This document shows positions 47,111 through 56,266 of a stretch of 58,869 nucleotides of DNA, in pieces; position 1 is the first letter of the stretch; the number at the start of each line of letters is the position of its first letter. Below the pieces are notes generated by a model. The model ran no database searches. It saw only the letters and a program-made list of their open reading frames with translations, and was not told the origin of the DNA. The stretch spans positions 1 to 58,869 of the forward strand of contig NZ_CANQLZ010000010.1 in assembly GCF_947624825.1 (NCBI RefSeq). Direction: 5' to 3'. The position numbers and the translations under genes are program-made. Origin of the DNA: an uncultured Acinetobacter sp. (lineage in GTDB: Bacteria; Pseudomonadota; Gammaproteobacteria; Pseudomonadales; Moraxellaceae).

Positions 47111-48918
47111 CGCGGCTGATCAACATCAGTACCACGCAAGACTGCAACATGATACGACAATAATTGCACAGGTACGCTATACACGATTGGTGCAAGAATT
47201 GCGCTAATGCTTGGTACAAGTACCACATGTTGACGGTCTTTACAGCCAATACCACTGTTTTCATCGGCAAAGACAAACAGTTCACCACCACGTGCTTGTA
47301 CTTCTTCCATATTGGATTTGAGTTTATCCAACATGTCATCTTGTGGAGCTAAAATCACCACAGGCATCTCGTTGTCCACTAAAGCCAATGGACCATGTTT
47401 CAGTTCACCCGCTGCATAGCCTTCTGCGTGAATATAAGAAATTTCTTTAAGCTTTAATGCACCCTCTAGAGCAATCGGGAATTGTGTACCACGACCTAAG
47501 AATAGGCAGTGTTGTTTTTCAACAAACAATTCAGATAAACGCAAAATCGAAGTGTCATTTTGCAAAGTATCTAGAATCACTTTTGGCGTATGCCAAAGTT
47601 CAGCGCTAATTTCAGCAATTTTATCGGCAGTGATGCTTTGCTTCACTTGACCAATTTTTAATACCAAAAGCATGAGGGCTGCAAGCTGAGTGGTAAACGC
47701 TTTGGTTGATGCCACACCAATTTCAGGACCTGCAAGGGTAAGTAAACTATAGTTAGTTTCACGCACCATTGATGAGGTTGCCACATTACAAATAGCCATG
47801 GTGGTGATGTTTAATTGTTTTGCAGCAGCACGTTTTTGTGTATCACGAAGGGCCGCTAAAGTATCTGCTGTTTCACCGGATTGTGAAATGCATAGATACA
47901 AAGTGTTGCCGACCACAACTGGTAAGCGATAGCGGAATTCACTTGCAATTTCCACTTGGCAAGGCAAATCAATAATTTGCTCAAACCAATATTTTGCAAT
48001 CATAGCGGCATGGTAACTGGTGCCGCATGCAATGATTTGCACTTGCTGAATATTCTCAAAATCAGCCACAGCTTCTTTTAAGAAATCACTACGTAGGGCA
48101 TTGCCATCTAAAGCTTGTGCAATAGTTTGTTGGATCGCTTCAGGTTGCTCATAAATTTCTTTGAGCATGTAATGCTTATATTCACCTTTAGATGCATTGC
48201 TGACTGTGGCATCTAGCTCTTTGATTGGACGTTCAACTGCATTACCACCGACAAATACTTCAATCGTATTACGGGTTAAGCGTGCAATATCACCTTCTTC
48301 TAGGTAAATAAAACGATTGGTAATTGGCAGTAATGCCAATTGATCTGAACTAATAAAGTTCTCGCCAATTCCGACACCTATCACCAACGGTGAACCTTCA
48401 CGTACGGTGATGAGTTCATCGGGATGCGCAGTGTGTACGATGCCAAGAGCATAAGCACCTTTAAGCTGTGGTACCACCAATTTTACCGCTTCTAATAGGC
48501 TCGGTGTTTTCTTGAGTGCTTCAGCCACCAAGTGTGCAACCACTTCTGTGTCTGTTTGTGAAGTGAAGATATAGCCCAATGCTTGTAAGTTGGCTTTGAG
48601 TTCTTCGTAGTTTTCAATAATTCCGTTATGTACCACGGCTACATCACCCGATACATGCGGATGGGCATTATTTTCAGTCGGCTTACCATGAGTTGCCCAA
48701 CGTGTGTGTGCAATCCCCAATGAACCACTAATTTTTGATTGTTTCACTGCTTCAGCTAAGTTTGCCACTTTACCTACACGGCGCTCACGTAACACTTGAC
48801 CTTGGCTAACTAAAGCCAAACCTGCTGAGTCATAACCACGGTATTCAAGGCGTTTTAGACCTTCAATTAGAATTTCGGTAATACTACGCTCTGCAACGCC
48901 ACCAACAATACCACACAT
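47080..48918 (-). CDS. glmS: Glucosamine-6-phosphate synthase (glutamine-dependent)
   Basis: 612 residues. The class II amidotransferase domain begins MCGIVGG with the catalytic Cys after Met removal. Two SIS sugar-isomerase domains follow, with CISQSGETADTLAALR and SYIHAEGYAAGELKHGPLAL. The C-terminus DVDQPRNLAKSVTVE is conserved, and its DNA is the TnsD binding site. It makes glucosamine-6-phosphate from fructose-6-phosphate and glutamine for cell wall and polysaccharide precursors, so it also feeds the capsule sugars. 12 bases after glmU. No glmS ribozyme is expected in this group and none is seen. Confidence 0.97.
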   Translation of the reverse strand: MCGIVGGVAERSITEILIEGLKRLEYRGYDSAGLALVSQGQVLRERRVGKVANLAEAVKQSKISGSLGIAHTRWATHGKPTENNAHPHVSGDVAVVHNGIIENYEELKANLQALGYIFTSQTDTEVVAHLVAEALKKTPSLLEAVKLVVPQLKGAYALGIVHTAHPDELITVREGSPLVIGVGIGENFISSDQLALLPITNRFIYLEEGDIARLTRNTIEVFVGGNAVERPIKELDATVSNASKGEYKHYMLKEIYEQPEAIQQTIAQALDGNALRSDFLKEAVADFENIQQVQIIACGTSYHAAMIAKYWFEQIIDLPCQVEIASEFRYRLPVVVGNTLYLCISQSGETADTLAALRDTQKRAAAKQLNITTMAICNVATSSMVRETNYSLLTLAGPEIGVASTKAFTTQLAALMLLVLKIGQVKQSITADKIAEISAELWHTPKVILDTLQNDTSILRLSELFVEKQHCLFLGRGTQFPIALEGALKLKEISYIHAEGYAAGELKHGPLALVDNEMPVVILAPQDDMLDKLKSNMEEVQARGGELFVFADENSGIGCKDRQHVVLVPSISAILAPIVYSVPVQLLSYHVAVLRGTDVDQPRNLAKSVTVE

Positions 48919-48930
48919 ATTTATATCCTC

Positions 48931-50295
48931 TTATTTCTTAACCTTTTGGGGTCGTTGATAATTTTCTTTCGTGAGTTGTTTATTACGTTCAAAAGCAAGG
49001 CTGTGATTCGCAACATCGCGGGTAATCACCGAGCCTGCACCAACTGTTGCACCATGACCAATATTGACTGGTGCAACCAATGAACTATTGGAGCCAATAA
49101 AAGCGGCATCACCAATAATGGTTTTAAATTTGTTGGCACCATCATAGTTACAGGTAATGGTACCTGCACCAATGTTTGAACCCGAACCAATTTCAGCATC
49201 ACCTAGATAAGTGAAATGATTGGCTTTAGAACCAACACCAATGCTAGAATTTTTCACTTCTACAAAGTTACCAATATGCACATCGGCAGCCAATTTGGCA
49301 CCCGGGCGTAAACGTGCAAAAGGCCCAATTTGGACATTTTCACCCACCACAGCATTGTCAAAAACGCTATAGGGTTGCACTTTGGTGCCTGCAGCGATGG
49401 TGGTATTTTTAATCACACAACCTGCACCAATTTCAACGTTGTCACCTAAAGTAACATCACCTTCAATAATCACATTAATGTCGATGCATACATCTTGACC
49501 CACAGTTAAATGACCGCGTAAATCAAAACGACTTGGGTCAATTAAATGTACGCCTTGTTGCATTAATTGCTTAGCTTGGAAATTTTGAAATTCTCGTTCC
49601 AGCGCAGCCAATTGCACACGATCATTGACGCCTTCTACTTCAAAAGCTAAATTTGGCTCAACTGAGGCTACAGTCATGCCATCAGCCAATGCCATCGCCA
49701 CGATATCAGTTAAGTAATATTCGCCTTGGGCATTGTCATTGGATAATTTTGGTAGCCATTCATGCAATTTAGCATTGCTGACACAGTAAATGCCGGTATT
49801 AATTTCTTGAATTTGGCGTTGTTCATCAGAGGCATCTTTATGCTCAACAATGGCTTGAATTGCGCCATTTTTACGTACAATGCGCCCATAGCCTGAAGCA
49901 TCTGGTAAGGTCAAGGTGACTAAACCAATGCCTGTTTGTTGTGAAGCATCCAGTAAGCGTTGTAGGGTGTCTTGAGTGACACAAGGCACATCACCAGATA
50001 AAATTAAGGCCATACCGTCTTGTTTAAGCACAGGCAATGTCATTTGTACTGCATGACCTGTACCTAACTGTTGTGCTTGCTCTACCCAGTCAATATGTTC
50101 CGTTTGGAAGGCATTTTGAACTAAGTCACCGCCGTGACCGTAAATGGTAATAATATTATTGGCATTTAATTGTTTTGCTGTTGCAATCACGTGCCCGAGT
50201 AAAGGACGTCCTGCAAGTGGTTGTAATACTTTCGGTAAGCTAGAACGCATGCGCGTACCTTTACCGGCAGCTAAGATAATAACAGTCGTAGACAT
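48931..50295 (-). CDS. glmU: Bifunctional UDP-GlcNAc pyrophosphorylase / glucosamine-1-P acetyltransferase
   Basis: 454 residues. N-terminal uridylyltransferase with [20 protein letters not shown], then a left-handed beta-helix of hexapeptide repeats (about 250-430) with the acetyltransferase site around [20 protein letters not shown] and [15 protein letters not shown]. It produces UDP-GlcNAc for peptidoglycan, LOS and the capsule sugars above (TviB and PglF substrates). Starts only 20 bases after pgpA ends, so read-through from the rib-nusB-thiL-pgpA operon is possible. Confidence 0.96.
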   Translation of the reverse strand: MSTTVIILAAGKGTRMRSSLPKVLQPLAGRPLLGHVIATAKQLNANNIITIYGHGGDLVQNAFQTEHIDWVEQAQQLGTGHAVQMTLPVLKQDGMALILSGDVPCVTQDTLQRLLDASQQTGIGLVTLTLPDASGYGRIVRKNGAIQAIVEHKDASDEQRQIQEINTGIYCVSNAKLHEWLPKLSNDNAQGEYYLTDIVAMALADGMTVASVEPNLAFEVEGVNDRVQLAALEREFQNFQAKQLMQQGVHLIDPSRFDLRGHLTVGQDVCIDINVIIEGDVTLGDNVEIGAGCVIKNTTIAAGTKVQPYSVFDNAVVGENVQIGPFARLRPGAKLAADVHIGNFVEVKNSSIGVGSKANHFTYLGDAEIGSGSNIGAGTITCNYDGANKFKTIIGDAAFIGSNSSLVAPVNIGHGATVGAGSVITRDVANHSLAFERNKQLTKENYQRPQKVKK

Positions 50296-50315
50296 GAAAA
50301 ATCCTACTTAATGAT

Positions 50316-50822
50316 CTATGTCATTGTAAAATGTAAGTATGCCCAGATACAAAATGCTGCCCAAATACCTGCGATAATATCGTCGAGCATGATGCCAACG
50401 CCCCCACTGACTTGGCGGTCGACAACATTGATTGGCCACGGTTTCCAAATATCAAAAATTCGGAATAGCACAAAACCAATCAGTATCCAGAATAGACTCA
50501 TTTGCTCTAAGTAAATGAGAGGTAAAAAAGCAATAGATTGTCCTGCAAACTCATCCCAGACAATGCGCCCATCATCATGTACCTGCATGATTTGAGCTGT
50601 CTTTCCGCAAATATAAATTCCAATCAAAGACATGAGGACGACAGCTAATATAGTGTTTATAAAGCCAAATACAAGCCAAATAGGCACAAATATCAACGCA
50701 AAGGCAGAACCAAATGTCCCCGGTGCTTTAGGCATTAAGCCTGAGCCAAAACCTACTCCACAAAACACAATGCAGCGCTCAAAAGGTGACATATGGCTAA
50801 ATTGAATCGGTTTTTTAGGCAA
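50316..50822 (-). CDS. pgpA: Phosphatidylglycerophosphatase A
   Basis: 168 residues. The family motif GFGSGLMPKAPGTFGS lies near residue 25-40 and IVWDEFAGQSIAFL at about 90; three to four membrane helices follow. It dephosphorylates phosphatidylglycerol phosphate in phospholipid synthesis at the inner membrane. It overlaps thiL by 8 bases, the common nusB-thiL-pgpA order. Confidence 0.92.
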   Translation of the reverse strand: MPKKPIQFSHMSPFERCIVFCGVGFGSGLMPKAPGTFGSAFALIFVPIWLVFGFINTILAVVLMSLIGIYICGKTAQIMQVHDDGRIVWDEFAGQSIAFLPLIYLEQMSLFWILIGFVLFRIFDIWKPWPINVVDRQVSGGVGIMLDDIIAGIWAAFCIWAYLHFTMT

Positions 50823-51732
50823 AATGTTGATATCCGTGAAAATCGAGAGAGTAAGCTAATCCATTTTGGGTAAATTCTAGCCCAAGTTTAGATTGTACTA
50901 CACCAATTTTACGATAATTCGTTGTTAAATTTCTTTGTTTTAATTTTACATAGTGCTCGGGGCTAATGGTAAAACATAACTCATAGTCATCACCGCCAGC
51001 CAAGGCGTATTGATAACGCTGTTCATGCTGTAAATAACGCAAAGTTTCACTCAAAGGTAAATCATTCAGCTCAATTGAAGCGCCAACTTGAGAGGCTTTT
51101 AAAATATGCCCTAGATCTTGGGCTAGGCCATCTGACACATCAATCATGCTCGATGCTAAGCCTTTTAAGGCTAAGCCTAGTTCGCAACGTGGGGTTGGAT
51201 AATCAAGACGCTGTTGTAGAGGATGACCTAAATGCGCCAGTCCATAAGCAGCGTCGCCGACGGTGCCACTGACACAAATATAATCGCCCGGCTTTGCACC
51301 AGAGCGTTGTACTGCTTGACCTTGTTCAATCCAGCCAAGAGCAGTGACGGTAATAGTTAAGTGTGGGCTTTGCGTGGTGTCGCCACCAATTAAACTCACC
51401 CCAAATTGATCGCAACAATCATATAAACCTTGGCTAAAGTCGCTAAGCCAAGCATGATCAATTTGGGGTAGGCTCAGGGCCAATAAAATACTATGCGGTT
51501 TGGCACCCATTGCAGCAATATCAGATAAATTTACCGCAACTGATTTCCAACCAATGGAGTGAGGATGGGTGTTGATCGGAAAATGACGACCTGCCACTGA
51601 GGTATCGGCACAAATCACCAATTGTTGACCGTGGGGTGGGGTAAGCACGGCTGAGTCATCACCCACACCTAAATCGACAGCATTTTTATTCTGTCGATTA
51701 AAGTAGGTTTCGATAATGGAAAACTCAGCCAT
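50815..51732 (-). CDS. thiL: Thiamine-monophosphate kinase
   Basis: About 305 residues. AVDLGVGDDSAVL carries the ATP/Mg-binding GDDSA loop. Also CADTSVAGRHFP, GWKSVAVNLSDIAAMGAKP and SMIDVSDGLAQDLGHI, all family signatures. It phosphorylates thiamine monophosphate to the diphosphate cofactor. The frame is open to 51774, inside nusB, but MAEFSIIETYF at 51732 matches the family start. Between nusB and pgpA in the operon. Confidence 0.94.
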   Translation of the reverse strand: MAEFSIIETYFNRQNKNAVDLGVGDDSAVLTPPHGQQLVICADTSVAGRHFPINTHPHSIGWKSVAVNLSDIAAMGAKPHSILLALSLPQIDHAWLSDFSQGLYDCCDQFGVSLIGGDTTQSPHLTITVTALGWIEQGQAVQRSGAKPGDYICVSGTVGDAAYGLAHLGHPLQQRLDYPTPRCELGLALKGLASSMIDVSDGLAQDLGHILKASQVGASIELNDLPLSETLRYLQHEQRYQYALAGGDDYELCFTISPEHYVKLKQRNLTTNYRKIGVVQSKLGLEFTQNGLAYSLDFHGYQHFA

Positions 51733-51745
51733 GACAACACACCAA

Positions 51746-52195
51746 TTAGTTGGCTTGTTGCTTTTCTGCTGCACGTAAAGTCGTTGCTAAGCGATCTAAT
51801 ACACCATTGATGTATTTGTGGCTATCGGCACCGCCAAAATGTTTAGCAAGCTCAATCGCTTCGTCTAAAACCACGCGATATGGAATTTCAAGATGTTCTT
51901 GAAGTTCATATGCGCCTAAACGAAGTGTCGCAAGTTCAACGCCATCTAAGGCAGTTAATTCGCGATCCAACACAGGGATTAATAACTCATCAAGAGATGC
52001 TGAGTTTGCAACCACTTGAGTCAACAATTCATGATAGTAGCCAAGGTCCACTTTATGCATAGCATTGTCGGCACGTGTGCGTGCTTCAATTTCATGCACA
52101 GGGTTGTGGCTCATTTGCCATTCATAAATACCTTGTACAGCAAAGCGACGTGCTTTACGTTTTGCTGCATAAGTTGCTTGAAGTGTTTGCGACAT
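51746..52195 (-). CDS. nusB: Transcription antitermination factor NusB
   Basis: 149 residues, all helical. [17 protein letters not shown] at the N-terminus and [20 protein letters not shown] followed by [10 protein letters not shown] near the C-terminus are conserved. It binds boxA RNA with NusE (S10) for rRNA antitermination. Four bases separate it from ribH. The N-terminus is Lys/Arg-rich, as usual. Confidence 0.95.
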   Translation of the reverse strand: MSQTLQATYAAKRKARRFAVQGIYEWQMSHNPVHEIEARTRADNAMHKVDLGYYHELLTQVVANSASLDELLIPVLDRELTALDGVELATLRLGAYELQEHLEIPYRVVLDEAIELAKHFGGADSHKYINGVLDRLATTLRAAEKQQAN

Positions 52196-52199
52196 AGCG

Positions 52200-52670
52200 T
52201 TAAATAGCCTTTAACAAGTTAACCATTTCAATAGCAGTTAAGGCAGCTTCGCTACCTTTGTTGCCTGCTTTCGTACCAGAGCGTTCAATCGCTTGTTCGA
52301 TACTGTCCGTAGTTAAAACACCATTAATTACGGGTAAACCGGTATCTAGACCAACAACGCCTAAACCTTTGGCACATTCACCAGCAACAAAGTCAAAGTG
52401 AGGTGTGCTACCACGAATTACTGCGCCAAGAGCAATGATTGCATCAAACTTATTGGTTGCAGCAAGTTTTTTTGCCACAACTGGAAGTTCCCAAGCGCCG
52501 GGTGCATGAACAACAGTGATATTATCCTCTGATACACCATGACGTTTCAATGTATCAATTGCACCTTCTAGTAAATGTTCGACCACAAAACTGTTAAAAC
52601 GACCCACTAAAATCGCATAACGGTCTTCATTTGCAAGATGCAGCATACCTTCAATACGGCGAACAGCCAT
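52200..52670 (-). CDS. ribH: 6,7-dimethyl-8-ribityllumazine synthase
   Basis: 156 residues. [38 protein letters not shown] and [20 protein letters not shown] with the catalytic His are the standard motifs. It condenses 3,4-dihydroxy-2-butanone 4-phosphate (made by the preceding gene product) with the ribitylaminouracil to give lumazine in riboflavin synthesis. 18 bases after ribB. Confidence 0.96.
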   Translation of the reverse strand: MAVRRIEGMLHLANEDRYAILVGRFNSFVVEHLLEGAIDTLKRHGVSEDNITVVHAPGAWELPVVAKKLAATNKFDAIIALGAVIRGSTPHFDFVAGECAKGLGVVGLDTGLPVINGVLTTDSIEQAIERSGTKAGNKGSEAALTAIEMVNLLKAI

Positions 52671-52688
52671 AATAACCTCGATAATTTC

Positions 52689-53807
52689 TTAAGATGTTTG
52701 ATTTGCGGTGATGTATTCCACCACTTCTAAGTTAAAACCTGAAAGCGCATTAAAACGTAATGGTGAACTTAACAGTTTCATTTTCTCTACGCCTAAATCA
52801 CGTAAGATTTGTGCACCCACACCAATGGTTTGGTATTGCTGTGACAAGGCTGCATTAGATTTAACGCTTTTGGGGGCGATTAAACTGTCTAAGGCAGGTC
52901 CTAAATCTTGTAAATGGCGCTGACCAATCCACACTAATACACCACGTTCACTATTGGCAATGGTTTTTAGTGCTTTATCTAAATTCCAAGCCGGCTCGCC
53001 ATCTTGTTTATTGAGTTTTAATAAGTCACGCGCGGGGCTAAAACCATGTACACGTACAGTGGTTACACCTTCGGCAGGCTCGCCTTTGACCAAAGCTAAA
53101 TGAATATCAGGATTACCAAGTTCACGGTAGCGATATAAGTCAAAAGTGCCGTATTCGGTGTCTAATTTTTGCTGATCAATACGTTCAACAGTTTGCTCAT
53201 TGGTCATACGATAATGAATTAAATCGGCAATCGTACCAATTTTAAGACCATGCTTTTCTGCAAACACTTCTAAATCGGGGCGGCGCGCCATAGTGCCATC
53301 TTCATTAATAATTTCACAAATCACAGAAGCGGGTTCTAAACCTGCTAAACGCGATAAATCACAACCGGCTTCGGTATGACCGGCGCGGTGCAATACACCA
53401 CCTGGCTGTGCCATGAGTGGGAAGATATGTCCCGGTTGCACAATGTCGCTTGGTTTAGCATGTGCTGCTACTGCAGTTTGAATGGTATGCGCACGTTCAG
53501 CCGGTGAAATGCCGGTAGAGATGCCATTTGCCGCTTCAATTGACAGGGTAAAATTCGTGCCGTGTTGGGCACCGTTGGCATCCACCATCAGTGGTAAGTT
53601 CAGCTGCTGACAACGTTCCTTACTTAAGGTCAAACAAACAAGGCCACGCGCATGCGTGATCATAAAGTTGATGTCCTCAGGACGTACGTGGGTGGCAGCA
53701 ATCACAAGATCACCTTCATTCTCACGGTCTTCGTCATCTATAAGGATAACCATTTTTCCTGCACGGATATCTGCTACAAGCTCTTCAACTGTATTGAGCG
53801 GCATCAA
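52689..53807 (-). CDS. ribB: 3,4-dihydroxy-2-butanone-4-phosphate synthase with degenerate GTP cyclohydrolase II-like domain
   Basis: 372 residues. The RibB domain (about 1-200) is intact: ILIDDEDRENEGDLV, THARGLVCLTL, HRAGHTEAGCDLSRLAG. The second half has the GCH II shape (VRVHGFSPARDLLKL, VLVWIGQ, VGAQILRDLGVEKMKLLSS), but the CLTGD...RCDC zinc ligands of true RibA are gone, and the segment at about 251-265 contains no Cys. So the protein likely makes only DHBP from ribulose-5-P, and a separate ribA must supply GTP cyclohydrolase. Two ATGs in tandem leave the start uncertain by one codon. First gene of the rib-nusB-thiL-pgpA unit; no FMN riboswitch was seen upstream. Confidence 0.92.
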   Translation of the reverse strand: MMPLNTVEELVADIRAGKMVILIDDEDRENEGDLVIAATHVRPEDINFMITHARGLVCLTLSKERCQQLNLPLMVDANGAQHGTNFTLSIEAANGISTGISPAERAHTIQTAVAAHAKPSDIVQPGHIFPLMAQPGGVLHRAGHTEAGCDLSRLAGLEPASVICEIINEDGTMARRPDLEVFAEKHGLKIGTIADLIHYRMTNEQTVERIDQQKLDTEYGTFDLYRYRELGNPDIHLALVKGEPAEGVTTVRVHGFSPARDLLKLNKQDGEPAWNLDKALKTIANSERGVLVWIGQRHLQDLGPALDSLIAPKSVKSNAALSQQYQTIGVGAQILRDLGVEKMKLLSSPLRFNALSGFNLEVVEYITANQTS

Positions 53808-54180
53808 CCTTCACCTTCTTGTTTGTCCATCAAGGACATTGCATTACATTGATTATGGGGCATAGTCTAACGCTTTTAGATGTGTTTTGACTATGCTTAT
53901 TGATTTTCCCTAAAGGTCATTGTTATACACAGCGCATTACAATTTGAAAAGGGGCAGAGCAAAGACTGTGCCGATTATGACGCCTGTTTTGGGAATTAAA
54001 ATGCATAAAAAATGCGAAAAATAGCAAAAAAAGTGCAAAGTTATGGCTAAAATCAAACAGATGCGTCCAAATCGCTCTATATCTTGGTCATTTTCATTTA
54101 AACGCCGCATTTATTTGATTGCTTATTCTGCATACAGACGAAAAAAAACCCTGAATAAAAATTCAGGGTTTTTTCGAATT
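53808..54180. other. Intergenic region between ribB and the tRNA-Gly fragment
   Basis: About 370 bases holding the reverse-strand promoter of ribB and the tRNA terminator. I looked for the conserved FMN riboswitch blocks and did not find them. The forward frame at 54043-54240 runs through the tRNA fragment and is not a gene. Confidence 0.4.
54143..54174. terminator. Terminator downstream of the tRNA-Gly sequence
   Basis: AACCCTGAAT-AAAA-ATTCAGGGTT flanked by A and T runs. It sits just beyond the 3' end of the tRNA on the reverse strand and was probably its original terminator. Confidence 0.8.
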
Positions 54181-54226
54181 TGGAGCGGGAAAGGAGACTC
54201 GAACTCCCGACCCCAACCTTGGCAAG
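54181..54226 (-). pseudogene. 3' half of tRNA-Gly (GCC): island attachment-site copy
   Basis: Read on the reverse strand the 46 bases run from the anticodon loop (TTGCCAA, anticodon GCC) through the T-arm (GGGAGTTCGAGTCTCC) to the acceptor strand TTCCCGC and an encoded TCCA. The 5' half of the tRNA is missing: after 54226 the sequence is unrelated. A clean break inside a tRNA gene that keeps only its 3' end is the mark of an att site left by a tyrosine-integrase element. The intact tRNA should lie at the island's other end, to the right of the window. Confidence 0.85.
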
Positions 54227-54668
54227 AGTCACCGACATAAAATACACTAAATAACATAATTTGTATTTTAATAAACCCTATATATAACAGTTATATAGGG
54301 TTTTTATTTTGTGTGGTGTAATTTAAGGTAGGGTAGGGTACTTTGATTTTTGGTCACTAATTGCAATATAGTAATCAACAATAATAACCAACATAGAAAT
54401 GCTTAATCTAAAGGTATTTTACTGACTGGTATAATTTTATGATGAGAGAGGGGGTGCCTGGGTCTACGTTTCTGTTTTGCCTTTTGGCGTAAGACGTACA
54501 AATATAAGCTTTCTACTTTTTCACGTGCTTATGGTGTGGTACGCAAGAATCGTAATGATGATTTAAAACTTGGGTCTATGCCAAAAGCATCTAATTTCAA
54601 TTTTACGATTCAAGCCTTCAAAGCCACTATAGTAATCTAGCAACTCATCCAAAATATCAGCAAGCTTT
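54227..54668. other. Island edge with gene remnants
   Basis: No intact gene. A hairpin with T run (AAACCCTATATA and TATATAGGGTTTTT, about 54273-54305) could be a terminator. A protein-like forward frame ending at the TAG at 54638-54640 reads RKTYKYKLSTFSRAYGVVRK in its middle but has no start; it looks like the decayed end of a mobile-element gene, family not recognised. Confidence 0.3.
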
Positions 54669-54720
54669 TTGCCGTGTAAGGGGTCTTTGATGTTTTCATA
54701 TTGGATCAATCTATTTGGTA

Positions 54721-54780
54721 AGGAAAGTGGTGGCAGTCCAAGAATAGACGAAATTTGTCTAGGAGAGTGGTGGCAGTCCA
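54721..54780 (+). repeat. Two 20-bp direct repeats, 40 bp apart
   Basis: AGGAAAGTGGTGGCAGTCCA (54721-54740) and AGGAGAGTGGTGGCAGTCCA (54761-54780) differ by one base. Between them lies an imperfect palindrome, AGACGAAATTTGTCT. This may be a recombination scar or recombinase binding region; the second copy leads directly into the HTH-coding frame. Confidence 0.6.
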
Positions 54781-54905
54781 CTGATCAGGCCAAAGCGTTA
54801 CAACAAGCCTGGAAAGAAGGGAAGTATTCATCCAAAGCTGATCTGGCAAAAGCGTTTGGTATCAGCCGGCAGGCTGTTTACCGATATTTAAAATTCATAG
54901 ACTAA
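54766..54905 (+). pseudogene. C-terminal helix-turn-helix fragment of a resolvase-like recombinase
   Basis: The last 45 codons of the frame end in KYSSKADLAKAFGISRQAVY and then RYLKFID, a classic C-terminal HTH of serine resolvases/invertases (HTH_7 type). The catalytic N-terminal domain is missing: codons upstream of 54766 do not resemble a recombinase and cross the direct repeats. A remnant of a plasmid or transposon resolvase is likely; a small HTH regulator is the alternative. Confidence 0.5.
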
Positions 54906-55004
54906 ATTATTAGAACTAGCGTTAATGAGCTTTGGTCATTAGCCAATTAAAATGAAAGCAGATAGTATTGAATGCGGTAAAAACTCTAAAGTTGCCTTGA
55001 TTGT

Positions 55005-55559
55005 TTAAAGCAAAATATCGATATGGGGATCTTCTAGTTGCAGCAGTATATTCCTGTACGTTTCATAATGTTCTCTTTCCTTAGAAACGAAGAAAACATG
55101 TTCTACTGTTCTATATGTCATCAAGGTTGATAAAACAGTTCCTATCGCAATTTCAGCAGCAAGTTGCGGTGGAAAAGAATAAATTCCTGTGGAAATGTTT
55201 GGAAAAGAAACGGTTTTTGCTGTGATTTTTTCAGCTCTAAGTAGTGCATTACTATAGGTATCGCAGAGCAATTGAGGTTCATCCTTAGTTCCGTCTAACC
55301 ATCGAGGACCTACTGCATGAATGACAAATTTTGCTGGTAGATCGCCAGCAATAGTCACCTCTGCAGAACCAGTTTTGCACCCACCTTTTGCTTTGTTAAG
55401 CTCGATACAGGCATTTTTCATCAAAACGCCTGCTTTTTTATGAATGACATAGTCAAGCCCACCACCACCTAGCAGAGATTTATTGGCAGAATTAACCAAA
55501 GCATCTACCGGTAGAGTGGTGATGTCGCCATGCAAAAGGCTGACTTTTTTCATTTTCAT
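55005..55559 (-). CDS. Macrodomain protein (YmdB-like ADP-ribose / O-acetyl-ADP-ribose hydrolase)
   Basis: 184 residues, a single macrodomain. VSLLHGDITTLPVDALVNSA, then NKSLLGGGGLDYVIHKKAG (phosphate loop 1), AVGPRWLDGTKDEP and SFPNISTGIYSFPPQLAAEI (phosphate loop 2) are all present and look intact. Such proteins bind ADP-ribose and remove it or its acetyl ester from proteins or metabolites. No DarT-like ADP-ribosyltransferase is seen beside it, so it is not an obvious DarTG pair. Reverse strand, 119 bases after the unknown 195-residue gene; the two could be co-transcribed. In island context it may reverse a toxin's ADP-ribosylation; this is inference. Confidence 0.88.
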   Translation of the reverse strand: MKMKKVSLLHGDITTLPVDALVNSANKSLLGGGGLDYVIHKKAGVLMKNACIELNKAKGGCKTGSAEVTIAGDLPAKFVIHAVGPRWLDGTKDEPQLLCDTYSNALLRAEKITAKTVSFPNISTGIYSFPPQLAAEIAIGTVLSTLMTYRTVEHVFFVSKEREHYETYRNILLQLEDPHIDILL

Positions 55560-55678
55560 AGTATTAACGGTCAGAATCTTTAAAGGTTAAAAAATGTCCT
55601 TTTTAATATAGATAGAAGCATATCTATTTTTCAGTTTAGGTCATTTAATACAGTATTATTTAAAAAAATTTCAATTAC

Positions 55679-56266
55679 TTATACATTTATTAATGTTTTT
55701 ACTTCCTGACCATTATCATTAAATAAAACAATTCCAATAGCTTTCAATCGATCTAATGGATCATCTACTCCTAAATGCCATCCTGTAGGCATGGCACATT
55801 TTAGACCTGTTTCTTTCCCGTCAAGTCGTTTAGCTTCATCTTGAGTAATATAAGCGATCCCCAGATGACTTTGTAGAAGACTACTTAGTTCCTGATCTGT
55901 ATGGTTATCTTCTTCTATCAACCTCCATAATTCATACATTAAGTAGTTCATGGGAACGATATGTTCTTTTCTCCGAGCCAAGTTCATGTCATTGAATAGC
56001 GCCTGGGATTTTCCTTTATAAATCAGCTTATCTTCAGGATGTAACAAACGCTCAATAAATCTGGAGTGATATCCCCAGGGCATCTTTACCTTATCTTGAA
56101 AAGAGACAACATTCCTTAAGTGCTGAATGATCACATAGCTTGTTCTTTTAATATGTTCATCAATTACGATTTTATGATCAATTGTGTTTTGCTGTGTTTC
56201 AGGAACGAGGTTAGCTTGGTCATGTAATTCTTCAAAGAATAAATCACCTGAATTTAGTTCAGACAT
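55679..56266 (-). CDS. Unknown 195-residue protein
   Basis: Not recognised. Soluble, mostly helical, no signal peptide or membrane helix. Notable segments: an acidic N-terminus, MPWGYHSRFIERLLHPEDKL near 62-81, RRKEHIVPMNYLMYELWRL near 98-116, and a C-terminal MPTGWHLGVDDPLDRLKAIG. The KEHIVP and PTGW patterns recall a family of uncharacterised proteins seen near mobile regions, but I cannot name it. AGGA eight bases before the ATG supports the start. It lies just upstream of the macrodomain gene on the same strand. Confidence 0.65.
   Translation of the reverse strand: MSELNSGDLFFEELHDQANLVPETQQNTIDHKIVIDEHIKRTSYVIIQHLRNVVSFQDKVKMPWGYHSRFIERLLHPEDKLIYKGKSQALFNDMNLARRKEHIVPMNYLMYELWRLIEEDNHTDQELSSLLQSHLGIAYITQDEAKRLDGKETGLKCAMPTGWHLGVDDPLDRLKAIGIVLFNDNGQEVKTLINV

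Noticed and set aside
53808..54042. FMN riboswitch upstream of ribB
   Set aside because: None of the conserved RFN blocks could be found on either strand.
54043..54240. Forward 65-codon frame ending in GKGDSNSRPQP
   Set aside because: It is the usual artefact of translating through a tRNA 3' end and terminator; no ribosome binding site.
55005..55559. DarG antitoxin of a DarTG system
   Set aside because: The protein is a single macrodomain without the DarG C-terminal extension, and no DarT gene is adjacent.
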